Shown here: positions 35,695 to 43,747 of the stretch, piece by piece
Layout of the letters: every line of letters begins with the position of its first letter
Numbering within the stretch: the first letter of the stretch is position 1
Source: Comamonadaceae bacterium
Lineage (GTDB): Bacteria; Pseudomonadota; Gammaproteobacteria; Burkholderiales; Burkholderiaceae_C
Length of the DNA stretch: 46,479 bases
Assembly: GCA_023259355.1 (NCBI GenBank)
Contig: JAHFQI010000006.1
Coordinates: 1-46,479, forward strand
Direction: 5' to 3'
The notes under the pieces: generated by a model
Database searches by the model: none
What the model was told of the DNA's origin: nothing
Seen by the model: only the letters and a program-made list of their open reading frames with translations
Made by a program: the position numbers and the translations under genes

Positions 35695-35751
35695 TGGTGC
35701 CTCGAGCCGGAATCGAACCGGCACGTCCCTTTCGGGACTGCGGATTTTAAG
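35695..35751 (-). tRNA. 3' half of tRNA-Leu (anticodon TAA), island attachment site
   Basis: Read on the minus strand, the sequence runs from the anticodon loop CTTAAAATCCGC, through a variable arm (TCCCGAAAGGGA), the T arm GCCGG-TTCGATT-CCGGC and the acceptor strand TCGAGGC-A-CCA. The 5' half is missing: no GCCTCGA acceptor strand nor GCGGA anticodon-stem strand lies upstream. This is the chromosomal remnant of a tRNA split by the island. An intact tRNA-Leu is expected at the other end, outside the window. Confidence 0.85.
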
Positions 35752-35893
35752 CCTGAGCATGGCATCCGCACCGGACTAAGGATGGGCTTGGATGAGGCTT
35801 GCTGCAGCAGGTTTTCCCCGAGGCCAGTGCCTTCGATCATATCCCGGTGCGCGATGCAAACCGCCCCGGTTCCCCTCCGCCTGGCTCCTAGCC

Positions 35894-35912
35894 GGCCCCT
35901 GGAATCGGGGCC
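35894..35912 (+). promoter_or_regulatory. Hairpin upstream of the integrase ribosome-binding site
   Basis: GGCCCC-N7-GGGGCC, followed by TTTCAGGAG, ends five bases before the integrase Shine-Dalgarno. It could terminate read-through or limit integrase translation. Confidence 0.4.
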
Positions 35913-35927
35913 TTTCAGGAGCACCTC

Positions 35928-37127
35928 ATGGCGAAGGTCAAACTCACCAAGTCCGTCGTTGACACATCGCAGGCTCAAACCTGCGACGTGGAACTCCGGG
36001 ATACGCTCGTTCCGGGCTTCTTGTGCAAGATTACACCAACGGGCCGCAAGGTCTTCATGGTTCAGTACCGCACGAACTCCGGCGTGCGGCGCAAGCCGGC
36101 AATCGGCCAGTTCGGCGAACTGACGGTCGAACAGGCGCGATTGCTTGCGCAAGACTGGCTGGCCGAAGTCCGGCGCGGGGGCGATCCCGGACTCGACAAG
36201 GCCGAATCCCGCAAGGCGCCGACGGTCAAGGAGCTGTGCGGCCGGTTCATGGACGACCACTCCAAGCCGCACAACAAGCCCAGCACACAGGCCGGCTACC
36301 AGTACCAGATCGACAGCTTCGTCATCCCGGCCTTCGGCAGCAAGAAGGTTCACGAGGTCACACGCCACGACATCACCGCGCTGATGAAGCGCATGGAGAA
36401 GTCGCCCACCCAGGCTAACCGGGTGCTGTCGCTCGTCCGCAAGATGTTCAACCTGGCCGAGCTGTGGGGCTACCGGCCCGATGGCTCCAACCCGTGCCGC
36501 CACGTCCCCAAGTACCCGGAAAAGGGTTCGACCCGGCTCATCACCGACGACCAGATGACCAAGCTGTTCACCTATCTGGAGAAGGCCGAGGCCGAAGGCT
36601 TGGAGCATCCCACCCACCTGCTGGCAGTCCGGCTGCAATTCGAGTTCGCCGCACGCATGTCGGAAGTCCTGCTCTTGCAGTGGGATTGGCTCGACCTACC
36701 CAACGGCCGGGTGGTCTGGCCGGACAGCAAGACCGGCGATATGTCCAAGCCCTTGAGTGAGGAAGCCCGCCGGCGGCTGACCAATGCTCCTCGCTACGGC
36801 GATTCGCCCTATGTCTGCCCGGCGATCCTCGACCACAGCAAGCCCCTCAGCACCCACACCTACTATCAGGCGTGGCGGCGCATCCTTGACCGTGCCGGTG
36901 TGCCGAAGGTCGGCACTCACGGTATCCGCCACCGCTCGGCGACCGACATTGCCAATTCGGGCGTTCCCCTAAAGGTCGGCATGGCGCTGACAGCGCACAA
37001 GACCGCGGCGATGTTCATGCGCTACGTCCATACCGAGGACGATCCGGTGCGGCAAGCGGCCGAACTAGTGGCGGCCCGGCGCAAGACGATCACGGGTGCG
37101 CAACGCCAGGCGGAGGTCGAAGCATGA
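35928..37127 (+). CDS. Tyrosine-type site-specific integrase
   Basis: A protein of 399 residues. The N-terminal arm-binding region is followed by a core-binding SAM-like domain and the catalytic domain. Residues fitting the family are Arg243 (AARMSEVL), Lys268 (DSKTG), His331 and Arg334 (THGIRHRSA), His357 and the nucleophile Tyr366 (MFMRYVH). AGGAG lies before the ATG. It should catalyse integration into and excision from the tRNA-Leu site next to it. All catalytic residues seem intact, so it may be active. Confidence 0.94.
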   Translation: MAKVKLTKSVVDTSQAQTCDVELRDTLVPGFLCKITPTGRKVFMVQYRTNSGVRRKPAIGQFGELTVEQARLLAQDWLAEVRRGGDPGLDKAESRKAPTVKELCGRFMDDHSKPHNKPSTQAGYQYQIDSFVIPAFGSKKVHEVTRHDITALMKRMEKSPTQANRVLSLVRKMFNLAELWGYRPDGSNPCRHVPKYPEKGSTRLITDDQMTKLFTYLEKAEAEGLEHPTHLLAVRLQFEFAARMSEVLLLQWDWLDLPNGRVVWPDSKTGDMSKPLSEEARRRLTNAPRYGDSPYVCPAILDHSKPLSTHTYYQAWRRILDRAGVPKVGTHGIRHRSATDIANSGVPLKVGMALTAHKTAAMFMRYVHTEDDPVRQAAELVAARRKTITGAQRQAEVEA

Positions 37128-37148
37128 GAAGGAGGCCCACCCGGGAAA

Positions 37149-37167
37149 TCCGAGACAGTGTCTCGGA
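37149..37167. repeat. 19-bp palindrome downstream of the integrase
   Basis: TCCGAGACA-G-TGTCTCGGA is a perfect inverted repeat with a one-base centre, about 20 bases after the integrase stop. It may be a protein-binding site or a transcript-end signal; the absence of a T-run favours an operator. Confidence 0.5.
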
Positions 37168-37205
37168 AATGTGGACGCGGGCTCGCCCCTTCTCCTTGAC
37201 TTCCA

Positions 37206-37221
37206 TTCGTCTATAAACGAA
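37206..37221 (+). promoter_or_regulatory. Candidate promoter/operator of the toxin-antitoxin pair
   Basis: TTCGTCTATAAACGAA is a near-perfect palindrome that contains TATAAA, a plausible -10 element, and sits 8 bases before the toxin start. HigA-type antitoxins often bind operators that overlap the -10 of their own operon. Confidence 0.5.
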
Positions 37222-37228
37222 AATAACA

Positions 37229-37558
37229 ATGTACCGAATCGAGCACTACCTCTCGGCCGACGTACAGAAGGATCTCTACACCGACTGGCTGCGGCGCTTG
37301 CGTGATGCACAAGCCAAGGTGGCGGTCATCCGCCGCGTGGCCCGTATCGAGCAAGGCAACTTCGGCGACCACAAGTTTTGCCGAGATGGCGTGTGGGAGC
37401 TGCGCATCGACGCGGGGCCTGGCTATCGGGTTTATTACGGCCTAGCGGGGCAACGGTTGGTGCTGCTGCTGTGTGGTGGCGACAAGCGCACCCAGGATGC
37501 GGACATTGACCGGGCGGTGGGCTATTGGCAGGACTGGCAACGGAGAATCGACGAATGA
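37229..37558 (+). CDS. RelE/HigB-type toxin (addiction module killer protein)
   Basis: A protein of 109 residues of the RelE/ParE superfamily. It shows the helix-rich N-terminus, then GNFGDHKFCRDGVWELRID and GPGYRVYYG, the pattern of the TIGR02683 'killer protein' group, which inhibits translation by cutting mRNA. The gene order toxin-first is the HigBA layout. Its stop overlaps the antitoxin ATG by four bases (ATGA). Confidence 0.9.
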   Translation: MYRIEHYLSADVQKDLYTDWLRRLRDAQAKVAVIRRVARIEQGNFGDHKFCRDGVWELRIDAGPGYRVYYGLAGQRLVLLLCGGDKRTQDADIDRAVGYWQDWQRRIDE

Positions 37559-37872
37559 GAGGCAAATCCCATGACGAGGCGATGGCCGAGCTGTACCGCA
37601 ACGATCCGGCGCTCGCACTTGAAGTCATCAACAACATCCTGGCCGATGGCGACCAAGCCGAACTGATGACCGTGCTGCGCCAGCTTGCGCAGACAGTCGG
37701 CGGCGTGCAGGCGGTGGCCGAACAGGCTCACCTTAACCCGACGCAGCTTTACCGCACGTTGTCGCCGAAGGGCAATCCCGCCCTGAACAGCTTGACCGCC
37801 ATCCTCAAGACGATGGGCCTACGCTTGGCTGTGCAGCCGCTGGCTTCTGCGCCCTCGGCGCACGCGGCTTGA
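37555..37872 (+). CDS. HigA-type antitoxin, helix-turn-helix
   Basis: A protein of 105 residues starting MRGKSHDEAMAELYRN. A C-terminal helix-turn-helix (AVAEQAHLNPTQLYRTLSPK) matches the TIGR02684 antidote family. The ATG at 37555 sits in the ATGA overlap with the toxin, which decides the start. It neutralises the toxin and should repress the operon. Confidence 0.9.
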   Translation: MRGKSHDEAMAELYRNDPALALEVINNILADGDQAELMTVLRQLAQTVGGVQAVAEQAHLNPTQLYRTLSPKGNPALNSLTAILKTMGLRLAVQPLASAPSAHAA

Positions 37873-37878
37873 TGTTCG

Positions 37879-38820
37879 ATGCCTATGGCAAGCATCGTTC
37901 ATCCGATTCACTTTGAAGACTACAGCGGCGTTCAATTTGAGCGCCTTGCTTTTGCTTATCACGTTCGTACCGGCTGGCGCGACCTGATCTGGCACGGCCA
38001 ATCGGGTAGCGACCAGGGACGAGACATCTTCGGAATCGAGGAGTTTGACGATCGACCTTCGCGCAAGACGATTATCCAGTGCGCTAATCGTGACATGCTG
38101 ACCCTGGCGAAAGCCCGAACCGATATGGAGAAGGCTGTCGAGGCTACTGGCGGTACGCCAGATGCTTTCAAATTCATCTGTCGTGGTGCAGTCTCTGACG
38201 CCAGCAGAACACGGATCAGCGATAGCGCTGCTGCACTTGGCGTAGCGCATGTGACGATCTGGTCGAGCGTCGAGTTCGAGGAGAACCTGCGTTTGCGTGG
38301 CGAATACCTCTTGCACCGCTTCGTCCAGGGAGTCGAGTTCCCCGAAGCCGAAGCTGAGATCCGAAAATTCGTTGATGACTTCCCTGGCTTATCCGACGCC
38401 GAGGCGCTGGGTTTGATGGCTGCCGTATTCGACCGGCCTGCTTTTCGCACACCTTTTCAACAGGAAAGTTCGCTACCCGCCTTCCAGCAAGCTGTTGAGG
38501 ACACCATTCGAGCACTCAACACCGGAGCGTGGAGAACACGTGAAGGCACCGAAATTCGGCGCATTCCATCGATCCATCACATCAGAGATCAGCGTGTTCG
38601 CAAGGTGCTGGCCCAGGTTGTGCGTCAAGTCGATGAACTGCGCCGCATCTTCGTCTCTCGCCTCCGAGAAGGCGAGATCCGGCATTGTGAATGCGGCAAG
38701 GCGGACTGCCCCACCTACATGCTCAGTTCTCGTGTAGCGGACGAACTGGATTGCGCCCGTGACCGCATCCTCGCTACCTTTCGCTCGGTGCATGCACCGT
38801 TCGATGTTGTCGTCCGCTAA
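37879..38820 (+). CDS. Restriction-endonuclease-like protein (degenerate PD-(D/E)XK) with C-terminal Cys cluster
   Basis: A protein of 313 residues starting six bases after the antitoxin. The first 75 residues have the Mrr/restriction-endonuclease layout: FERLAF (Glu21), then SGSDQGRDIF (Asp45, Asp49), then TIIQCANRD (residues 64-72). In active Mrr-type nucleases the last motif is QxK; here it reads Q-C-A-N, so the catalytic lysine is missing or shifted. The C-terminus carries HCECGKADC (Cys270, Cys272, Cys277), a possible zinc site. The middle is helical without a known domain. It may be a nucleic-acid-binding sensor rather than a nuclease. It precedes the HEPN-motif gene by 17 bases. Confidence 0.6.
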   Translation: MPMASIVHPIHFEDYSGVQFERLAFAYHVRTGWRDLIWHGQSGSDQGRDIFGIEEFDDRPSRKTIIQCANRDMLTLAKARTDMEKAVEATGGTPDAFKFICRGAVSDASRTRISDSAAALGVAHVTIWSSVEFEENLRLRGEYLLHRFVQGVEFPEAEAEIRKFVDDFPGLSDAEALGLMAAVFDRPAFRTPFQQESSLPAFQQAVEDTIRALNTGAWRTREGTEIRRIPSIHHIRDQRVRKVLAQVVRQVDELRRIFVSRLREGEIRHCECGKADCPTYMLSSRVADELDCARDRILATFRSVHAPFDVVVR

Positions 38821-38837
38821 ACGCGGAGAGGTCGGCA

Positions 38838-39656
38838 ATGGCGGCGCAAATTGACCTGTTCAGTTCTCAGCATCTTGAAGCTGCCTGCCGTGTGCTTGCA
38901 GACACCGAGCGCGGCTTGAGTGGCACACAGATTGGGAGGCTGCTGCAAGAGATGGAAGTGATCGACCCATCGCCGGGCATGACGAAGTGGAAGCGGTTGT
39001 TCAACGCGCTCGCCGAGTTGCAGAACAAGCATCAGCGAGGCAACCATCTGATTATGTTCATCAACCGCGCAATGAACCCGGTGAACTACGTGCGCGATCC
39101 TGGAACATTTGCTTGGCTGCGGGATGAACTCAATGTCGTGCTGGCGTTCTCTGGCTTCTATGTTCGCGACGATGGCAAGGTGGGATATGCCGACAAGGCG
39201 ACGACGTTGGATGCAGCCCGCGCACGCGCTGGACGTCTCAAGGCGGCGCTGGAAAGCAGAGTCGTCCATGCGGAGGTCTTGAATTACTGCCGAGCCGAGC
39301 TGTTGGACGAGAACTATTTTCATGCGGTCTTCGAGGCGAGCAAGGGTGTCGCCGAGCGAATTCGCATACTGTCGGGGTTGACCGGCGATGGTGCCGACTT
39401 GGTGAACAAGGCGTTCGCGGGTCAGCAGCCAATCTTGGTCTTGGGACCACTGAGCACCGAGTCCGAAAAGAGCGAGCAGAGAGGATTTGCGAACTTGCTA
39501 ATCGGTCTGTTCGGCGCCGTGCGCAATCCCTTGGCCCATGCCCCGAAGACGAATTGGCCTATGTCTGAGCAGGATGCGCTCGACATCTTGACGCTGGTTT
39601 CACTGATCCATAGAAAACTGGATGGCGTGCAGAAAGCGGCAGTGTCCTTTTCGTAG
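38838..39656 (+). CDS. TIGR02391/Ymh-like protein with HEPN-type RNxxxH motif
   Basis: A protein of 272 residues. The C-terminal half, from YFHAVFEASKGVAERIR to GAVRNPLAHAPK, matches the TIGR02391 (Hypoth_Ymh) family, and RNPLAH (Arg229 to His234) is a HEPN-type R-N-x3-H ribonuclease motif. The N-terminal 110 residues may form a separate winged-helix-like or recognition part. HEPN proteins of this type are common in abortive-infection and toxin systems. It follows the endonuclease-like gene by 17 bases with a GAGAGG ribosome-binding site, so the two form a pair. Confidence 0.65.
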   Translation: MAAQIDLFSSQHLEAACRVLADTERGLSGTQIGRLLQEMEVIDPSPGMTKWKRLFNALAELQNKHQRGNHLIMFINRAMNPVNYVRDPGTFAWLRDELNVVLAFSGFYVRDDGKVGYADKATTLDAARARAGRLKAALESRVVHAEVLNYCRAELLDENYFHAVFEASKGVAERIRILSGLTGDGADLVNKAFAGQQPILVLGPLSTESEKSEQRGFANLLIGLFGAVRNPLAHAPKTNWPMSEQDALDILTLVSLIHRKLDGVQKAAVSFS

Positions 39657-39679
39657 GCGTCGCAACGCCGTCCTGATCG

Positions 39680-39703
39680 ATTGTTGTATCGTGATACGAC
39701 AAT
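39680..39703. promoter_or_regulatory. 24-bp palindrome upstream of the ATPase gene
   Basis: ATTGTTGTATC, two bases, then GATACGACAAT: eleven-base arms with one mismatch. It sits in the 119-base AT-rich gap between the HEPN-motif gene and the ATPase start, at 73-96 bases before the ATG. It is a strong candidate operator for a dimeric repressor not present in this window. Confidence 0.6.
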
Positions 39704-39775
39704 CACCTGCCTCCTCTGAATAGACCGTCCCAGCCTGTTGAACGAGATTCAAATGGCTTAAAACAAGGAATCTTC

Positions 39776-42415
39776 ATGTCGCAAGCGGCGTTCAATGTCT
39801 TCGATGCGCTGTCCGCTTGGGGCAAGACGCTTTCCAACTGGCAGCGGTGCCTGCTGGTCAAACTCGTTGGCGCCGTCGATTTCCCGGACGAGGCTTTGGA
39901 TGAGGTCTACCGCGAGTACTTGATGGACCAGCAACTGGCCACCACGGAGATGCCACGCGCCACATGGGACATCGCCTTGCCCCAGATCCAAGGCGGCCCC
40001 ACAACGGACTCAAGCGTAGTGACCGCCATGACCGCACTGACCGGCGTCAACGCCCTGGCGCCGGGTGAAACACTGACTTTCGGGCGCAAGCTCACTGTGA
40101 TCTATGGTCCCAACGGTGCGGGCAAGTCCGGCTATGCGCGAGTGCTCAAAGCCGCATGCTTCACCCGTTCCAAGCAAACCGCGATTCTCGGCGATGTGAA
40201 GTTGGCCAAGCACAAACAACCCACGCCTAGCGCGACGTTTGCCTTCGACGACGGCTCCAACACGACATTTGTCTACAAGGAGCCTTGCCAGCGACTGCGC
40301 GACAACTTCGCGGTGTTCGACTCGACCTGCGTGCGTGTCCATCTGGATGAGCGCAATGCCTTCCAAGTCATGCCTTATCTGTTCGATGTTTTTCCCCGCA
40401 TGGTGGAGGTCTTCGGAAAGCTCCAGCGCAAGCTGCGCGATGACATCGCTCTACGTTCCCACGCTACGGACAAGTTCGCGATTCCAGGCAGCACGTCCGA
40501 AGTCGCTTCGCTGCTGATCACCCTGACGGCACAGACGGACCTCGTTGGCTTGCAGGCATTGGCCGCCTTCGGCGACGAGGAGCGCGCGCGCCTGGAATCG
40601 GTTGTCCAGCAACTCGCGACACTCAGGACCACCGATCCCAAGGAGATCATTCGCCAGAATGAGCAGCGCATCATCGATCTGGACGCACTGAAAGCATCGA
40701 TCTCAGGTTTGCACATGGCTGTATCGCCTGCAGTCGCGGAACAGATCACCAATGCCGTCAAGCAGATTCAGACGCTGACGGAAAAGGCGTCAGCGCTCTC
40801 AGCGGCACAGTTGGGCGAGGAGCCGGTGCAGCCCATCGGCACAGCAGCATGGCGTGACCTGCTGGCTGCGGCCATTGCTTACAACGCCGAAGCCTATCCT
40901 GACGAGGCGTTTCCACCGAAGGCGGATGCGGCCCGATGCGTGCTTTGCCATCAGGTTCTCGACGAAGACGGCATTGCACGATTGACCCGCTTCTATCAGT
41001 TCGCAACCAGTGGTGTCGAAGCGCAGCTTGGCCAGGCCAAGACAACGCTCGCAGGGTATGGCACGAAGTTGTCGAAGATCAGTCTCGCCTTCTTCGACGA
41101 GGGCAGTGTCGCGCGCCGGACCTTGACCGAGGTGGATGCCGCAATGGCCGCGGCGGTTTCCAGTCATGTCGAAGGCTATCGGGAAGTCATCGGAGCATTG
41201 GCGCGGGCGGTTGCCGGTGCCTTCGACCCTGGCTTGAGCATGTTGGACCATGACCCGGTCTCGGTACGCATCACGGAGTTGGTTGAGCGCCTGAAATCCG
41301 ACAACGATGCCTTGCGACAGAAGGACCCCAAGGTACTGATGGGGTCGTTGATGGCAGAGGAGCGATTGTTACTCGATCGCCAGGTGCTCTCCGGCCAGTA
41401 CGATGCCATCGCTGCGGCGGTGGCAGACCTCAAATGGGTGGTGAAGGCCAATTCGTGCATCCGCGGCTTTGCCGTATCCCAACGCGAAGTGACCAGCAAG
41501 CAGAAAGCGCTGGCCACAGAACTGGTGGCGCAGGGCTTCATCGCGCGATTCACGGAGAACTGCGCCGCCCTGCAGCTCAAGCTGCCGGTGCAATTCCGCT
41601 TCGCGGGCGATGCTGGAACGACTGATCGCAAAATCGAGATTGCCAACGCCAGCGTGGCCGGCATCGACCCGTCTTCGGTGCTGAGCGAGGGCGAACAGAC
41701 CGCCGCGGCATTGGCCGACTTTCTCACTGAAGTGGAACTCAACGGTTCCTGTTTGGGCGTGGTGTTCGATGACCCCGTGACCTCGATGGACCATGTACGC
41801 AAAGAGGCGATCGCACAACGCCTGGTGGACGAAGCCGCCAAGCGGCAGGTGATCGTCTTTACGCACGACATCCTGTTTACGAACTATCTGGCGACGGCTG
41901 CGGTGGAAAAGGGTGTCGATTTCGCGGGCCGGACCGTGTGGCGTGGCGAGGCCGAAGAGCCAGGTGTCATCGACAGCCTGGCCTTCCCTCACGAACATTA
42001 CGAAGGTGCTGCACACGATCGCGCACGAAAGCACCTTGACGTCGCCCGCACGCTGGATGGCGACAAGCAGCGCGACAGCCTGGAGAAGGCGTGTGGCAGC
42101 CTGCGTACCGCCTATGAGGACTTCATTCAGCGAAAGCTGTTCGGCAATGTCGTGCGCCGCTGGCGGGAGAACATCACCTTCACCCTCAGTCAGGTGTATT
42201 TTGATGAAGGCATTGCTGCACAGGTTCACACGCGCATGGTGATGTTATCCCGATACATCGATGCTCACTCCCACTCGCCAGACTTCCACGAAGTGCCGTT
42301 GACGATTGATTTCGTGGTTGACGAATTGGCACAGATGGACCGCATCAAGGCTGAGTACAACACAGCGCGCAAGGCATGGGAGAAAGCCAAGCCCCAGGCG
42401 GCGACCTTTAGCTGA
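39776..42415 (+). CDS. RloC/PrrC-like ABC ATPase with CxxC hook (AAA_13 type)
   Basis: A protein of 879 residues. The ATPase parts are split between the ends. Walker A GPNGAGKS is at 111-118. The ABC signature LSEGEQ is at 636-641, Walker B VVFDD and DPVTS near 662-670, and an H-loop His697 (FTHDIL). The middle of about 500 residues is predicted helical/coiled with ARCVLCHQ (Cys388, Cys391), like the zinc hook of Rad50 and RloC. The C-terminus has RWREN and several histidines (HSHSPDFH) but no anticodon-nuclease triad that I can confirm. Such proteins act as sensors of phage DNA damage or replication. The PIN-like gene follows by 11 bases, so the two probably work together. Confidence 0.82.
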   Translation: MSQAAFNVFDALSAWGKTLSNWQRCLLVKLVGAVDFPDEALDEVYREYLMDQQLATTEMPRATWDIALPQIQGGPTTDSSVVTAMTALTGVNALAPGETLTFGRKLTVIYGPNGAGKSGYARVLKAACFTRSKQTAILGDVKLAKHKQPTPSATFAFDDGSNTTFVYKEPCQRLRDNFAVFDSTCVRVHLDERNAFQVMPYLFDVFPRMVEVFGKLQRKLRDDIALRSHATDKFAIPGSTSEVASLLITLTAQTDLVGLQALAAFGDEERARLESVVQQLATLRTTDPKEIIRQNEQRIIDLDALKASISGLHMAVSPAVAEQITNAVKQIQTLTEKASALSAAQLGEEPVQPIGTAAWRDLLAAAIAYNAEAYPDEAFPPKADAARCVLCHQVLDEDGIARLTRFYQFATSGVEAQLGQAKTTLAGYGTKLSKISLAFFDEGSVARRTLTEVDAAMAAAVSSHVEGYREVIGALARAVAGAFDPGLSMLDHDPVSVRITELVERLKSDNDALRQKDPKVLMGSLMAEERLLLDRQVLSGQYDAIAAAVADLKWVVKANSCIRGFAVSQREVTSKQKALATELVAQGFIARFTENCAALQLKLPVQFRFAGDAGTTDRKIEIANASVAGIDPSSVLSEGEQTAAALADFLTEVELNGSCLGVVFDDPVTSMDHVRKEAIAQRLVDEAAKRQVIVFTHDILFTNYLATAAVEKGVDFAGRTVWRGEAEEPGVIDSLAFPHEHYEGAAHDRARKHLDVARTLDGDKQRDSLEKACGSLRTAYEDFIQRKLFGNVVRRWRENITFTLSQVYFDEGIAAQVHTRMVMLSRYIDAHSHSPDFHEVPLTIDFVVDELAQMDRIKAEYNTARKAWEKAKPQAATFS

Positions 42416-42426
42416 TCCGGACTTCA

Positions 42427-43245
42427 ATGGCAAAGCCCACGATTGTTCTCGACAAGAACTACCTGCAAGGATCGACGGCGGCGCACATGCTGCAACTCGC
42501 GCAGTCGCACCAGTTGCTGATGGCCGACGTACTTTTCTACGAGTTGATCTCGTCGTCCGAACCGGGACGCTCGCGCTGCTTCGCCAAGTTTCCCAAGATC
42601 GAGAACCCGGTGATCTTGGTCAATCACGTAGGGGCGCTGCTGAAACAGGAGATAGAGTCGCACGAAGCCTGCGGCAAGCCCTCTACGCGGTACGAGGATA
42701 TCCGCTTCCAATTCAACGAGGCGCTGACCGGCGCGAACTACGCGCTGCCGCCTTCGGCGGCTGAGGCGCTTCAGGAGCAGACGGCGGAACTTCGTGAAGA
42801 TGTCGAACGATTTCTTGACCGGGTGCGCTTGATTCCGACCCTAATCCCAAATCTTCTGGAAGGCACCAGCGCGGAGCGACAGTCACTGCGGGAGGCCGCC
42901 GAGGAGGTCATCGCGACCAATACCGATGCAATGTTGAAGTTCTACGGGAGCCTGGAAGTCCCTTCGGGCGAACTTCCACTACCGCCTGCCACGATCATGA
43001 CCCGGGATTGGGCACTATTTCGTTGGCAGCAGGTCCAGTTGCTTTTCGCGCTGGACGCATATTGTCGTTATGGTGGACGTGTTCCCGACACACTGAGCGG
43101 AAAAGCCTACGAGAAAATCGAGCACGATGTTCTCGACGCGCACTACCTCCTGTTGGGAACACTGGAAGGATCGTTCGCCACGCGAGAAAAGAAACTGCAG
43201 CGGTGGTTTGGTCTGCTTTGTCCCGACGGCCAGCTCTATTCCTAG
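42427..43245 (+). CDS. PIN-like nuclease-domain protein
   Basis: A protein of 272 residues. Candidate PIN-domain acidic residues are Asp9 (TIVLDKNYLQG), Asp34 and Glu39 (MADVLFYEL) and Glu232, Asp234 and Asp237 (KIEHDVLDAHYLLLG), followed by SFATREKKL where the conserved Thr and acidic residue of PIN domains would sit. The fold call is from pattern only. It has a helical insert near residues 110-165. It lies 11 bases after the ATPase, so it is probably its effector. It converges on the membrane-protein gene. Confidence 0.6.
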   Translation: MAKPTIVLDKNYLQGSTAAHMLQLAQSHQLLMADVLFYELISSSEPGRSRCFAKFPKIENPVILVNHVGALLKQEIESHEACGKPSTRYEDIRFQFNEALTGANYALPPSAAEALQEQTAELREDVERFLDRVRLIPTLIPNLLEGTSAERQSLREAAEEVIATNTDAMLKFYGSLEVPSGELPLPPATIMTRDWALFRWQQVQLLFALDAYCRYGGRVPDTLSGKAYEKIEHDVLDAHYLLLGTLEGSFATREKKLQRWFGLLCPDGQLYS

Positions 43246-43270
43246 CCAGTGGCCTTGCGCAGGCATCTTT

Positions 43271-43747
43271 TCAGATCGTCGGGTAGACCACCTTCTCGTT
43301 GTGATCGCTGAAATCGTCGCTCCACGTCAGCTTGATGGAGTGCTTGCTTTTGCTACCCAGTGATATGGACGCAATCAATTCCACCGACTGGAGCGTGTCC
43401 AGTGTCTCTAGCGGAAATTTCGAGTCGATGTCCGATTGAACCAGGCAGTCGTTGCCATCGGGAAACGACAGCGACACGTTGCGCGCGGCCGATTTCCCCT
43501 TGTTCCAGATTTTCAGCCGTCGGTTGTTGCTGCCGATCTTGATGAACGTCGCGCCGAGGTCCGCTTTCTTAATGTTGAGGATTTCAGTGGCTTCTTTTTC
43601 CAGAAGTAGCTTGTTCAGTCGATCCTGGCTCTCAATCAACTTGTTCTGTTTCTGATTGAATCTGAACGTCGTCCAAGTGGCGTACGCGGACAGCAAAAGA
43701 GCGCCTATGGCGATGGCATCACCAACACTGATTGGGAAGGGCATCAT
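43271..43747 (-). CDS. Membrane-anchored hypothetical protein
   Basis: A protein of 158 residues. One N-terminal transmembrane helix (GDAIAIGALLLSAYATW) is followed by a short coiled-coil-like stretch (NKLIESQDRLNKLLLEKEA) and a beta-rich domain (RRLKIWNKGKSAARNVSL) suggesting an immunoglobulin-like fold. It overlaps the zinc-ribbon gene by four bases (ATGA). I do not recognise a family. It may be a membrane effector or receptor of a small two-gene system. Confidence 0.6.
   Translation of the reverse strand: MMPFPISVGDAIAIGALLLSAYATWTTFRFNQKQNKLIESQDRLNKLLLEKEATEILNIKKADLGATFIKIGSNNRRLKIWNKGKSAARNVSLSFPDGNDCLVQSDIDSKFPLETLDTLQSVELIASISLGSKSKHSIKLTWSDDFSDHNEKVVYPTI

Noticed and set aside
35695-35790. 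Complete tRNA-Leu gene
   Set aside because: The 5' acceptor strand, D arm and 5' anticodon-stem strand are absent; only the 3' half matches.
41900-42415. Anticodon-nuclease domain at the C-terminus of the ATPase
   Set aside because: RWREN and several histidines are suggestive of the R-E-H triad of PrrC/RloC, but spacing and context could not be confirmed.
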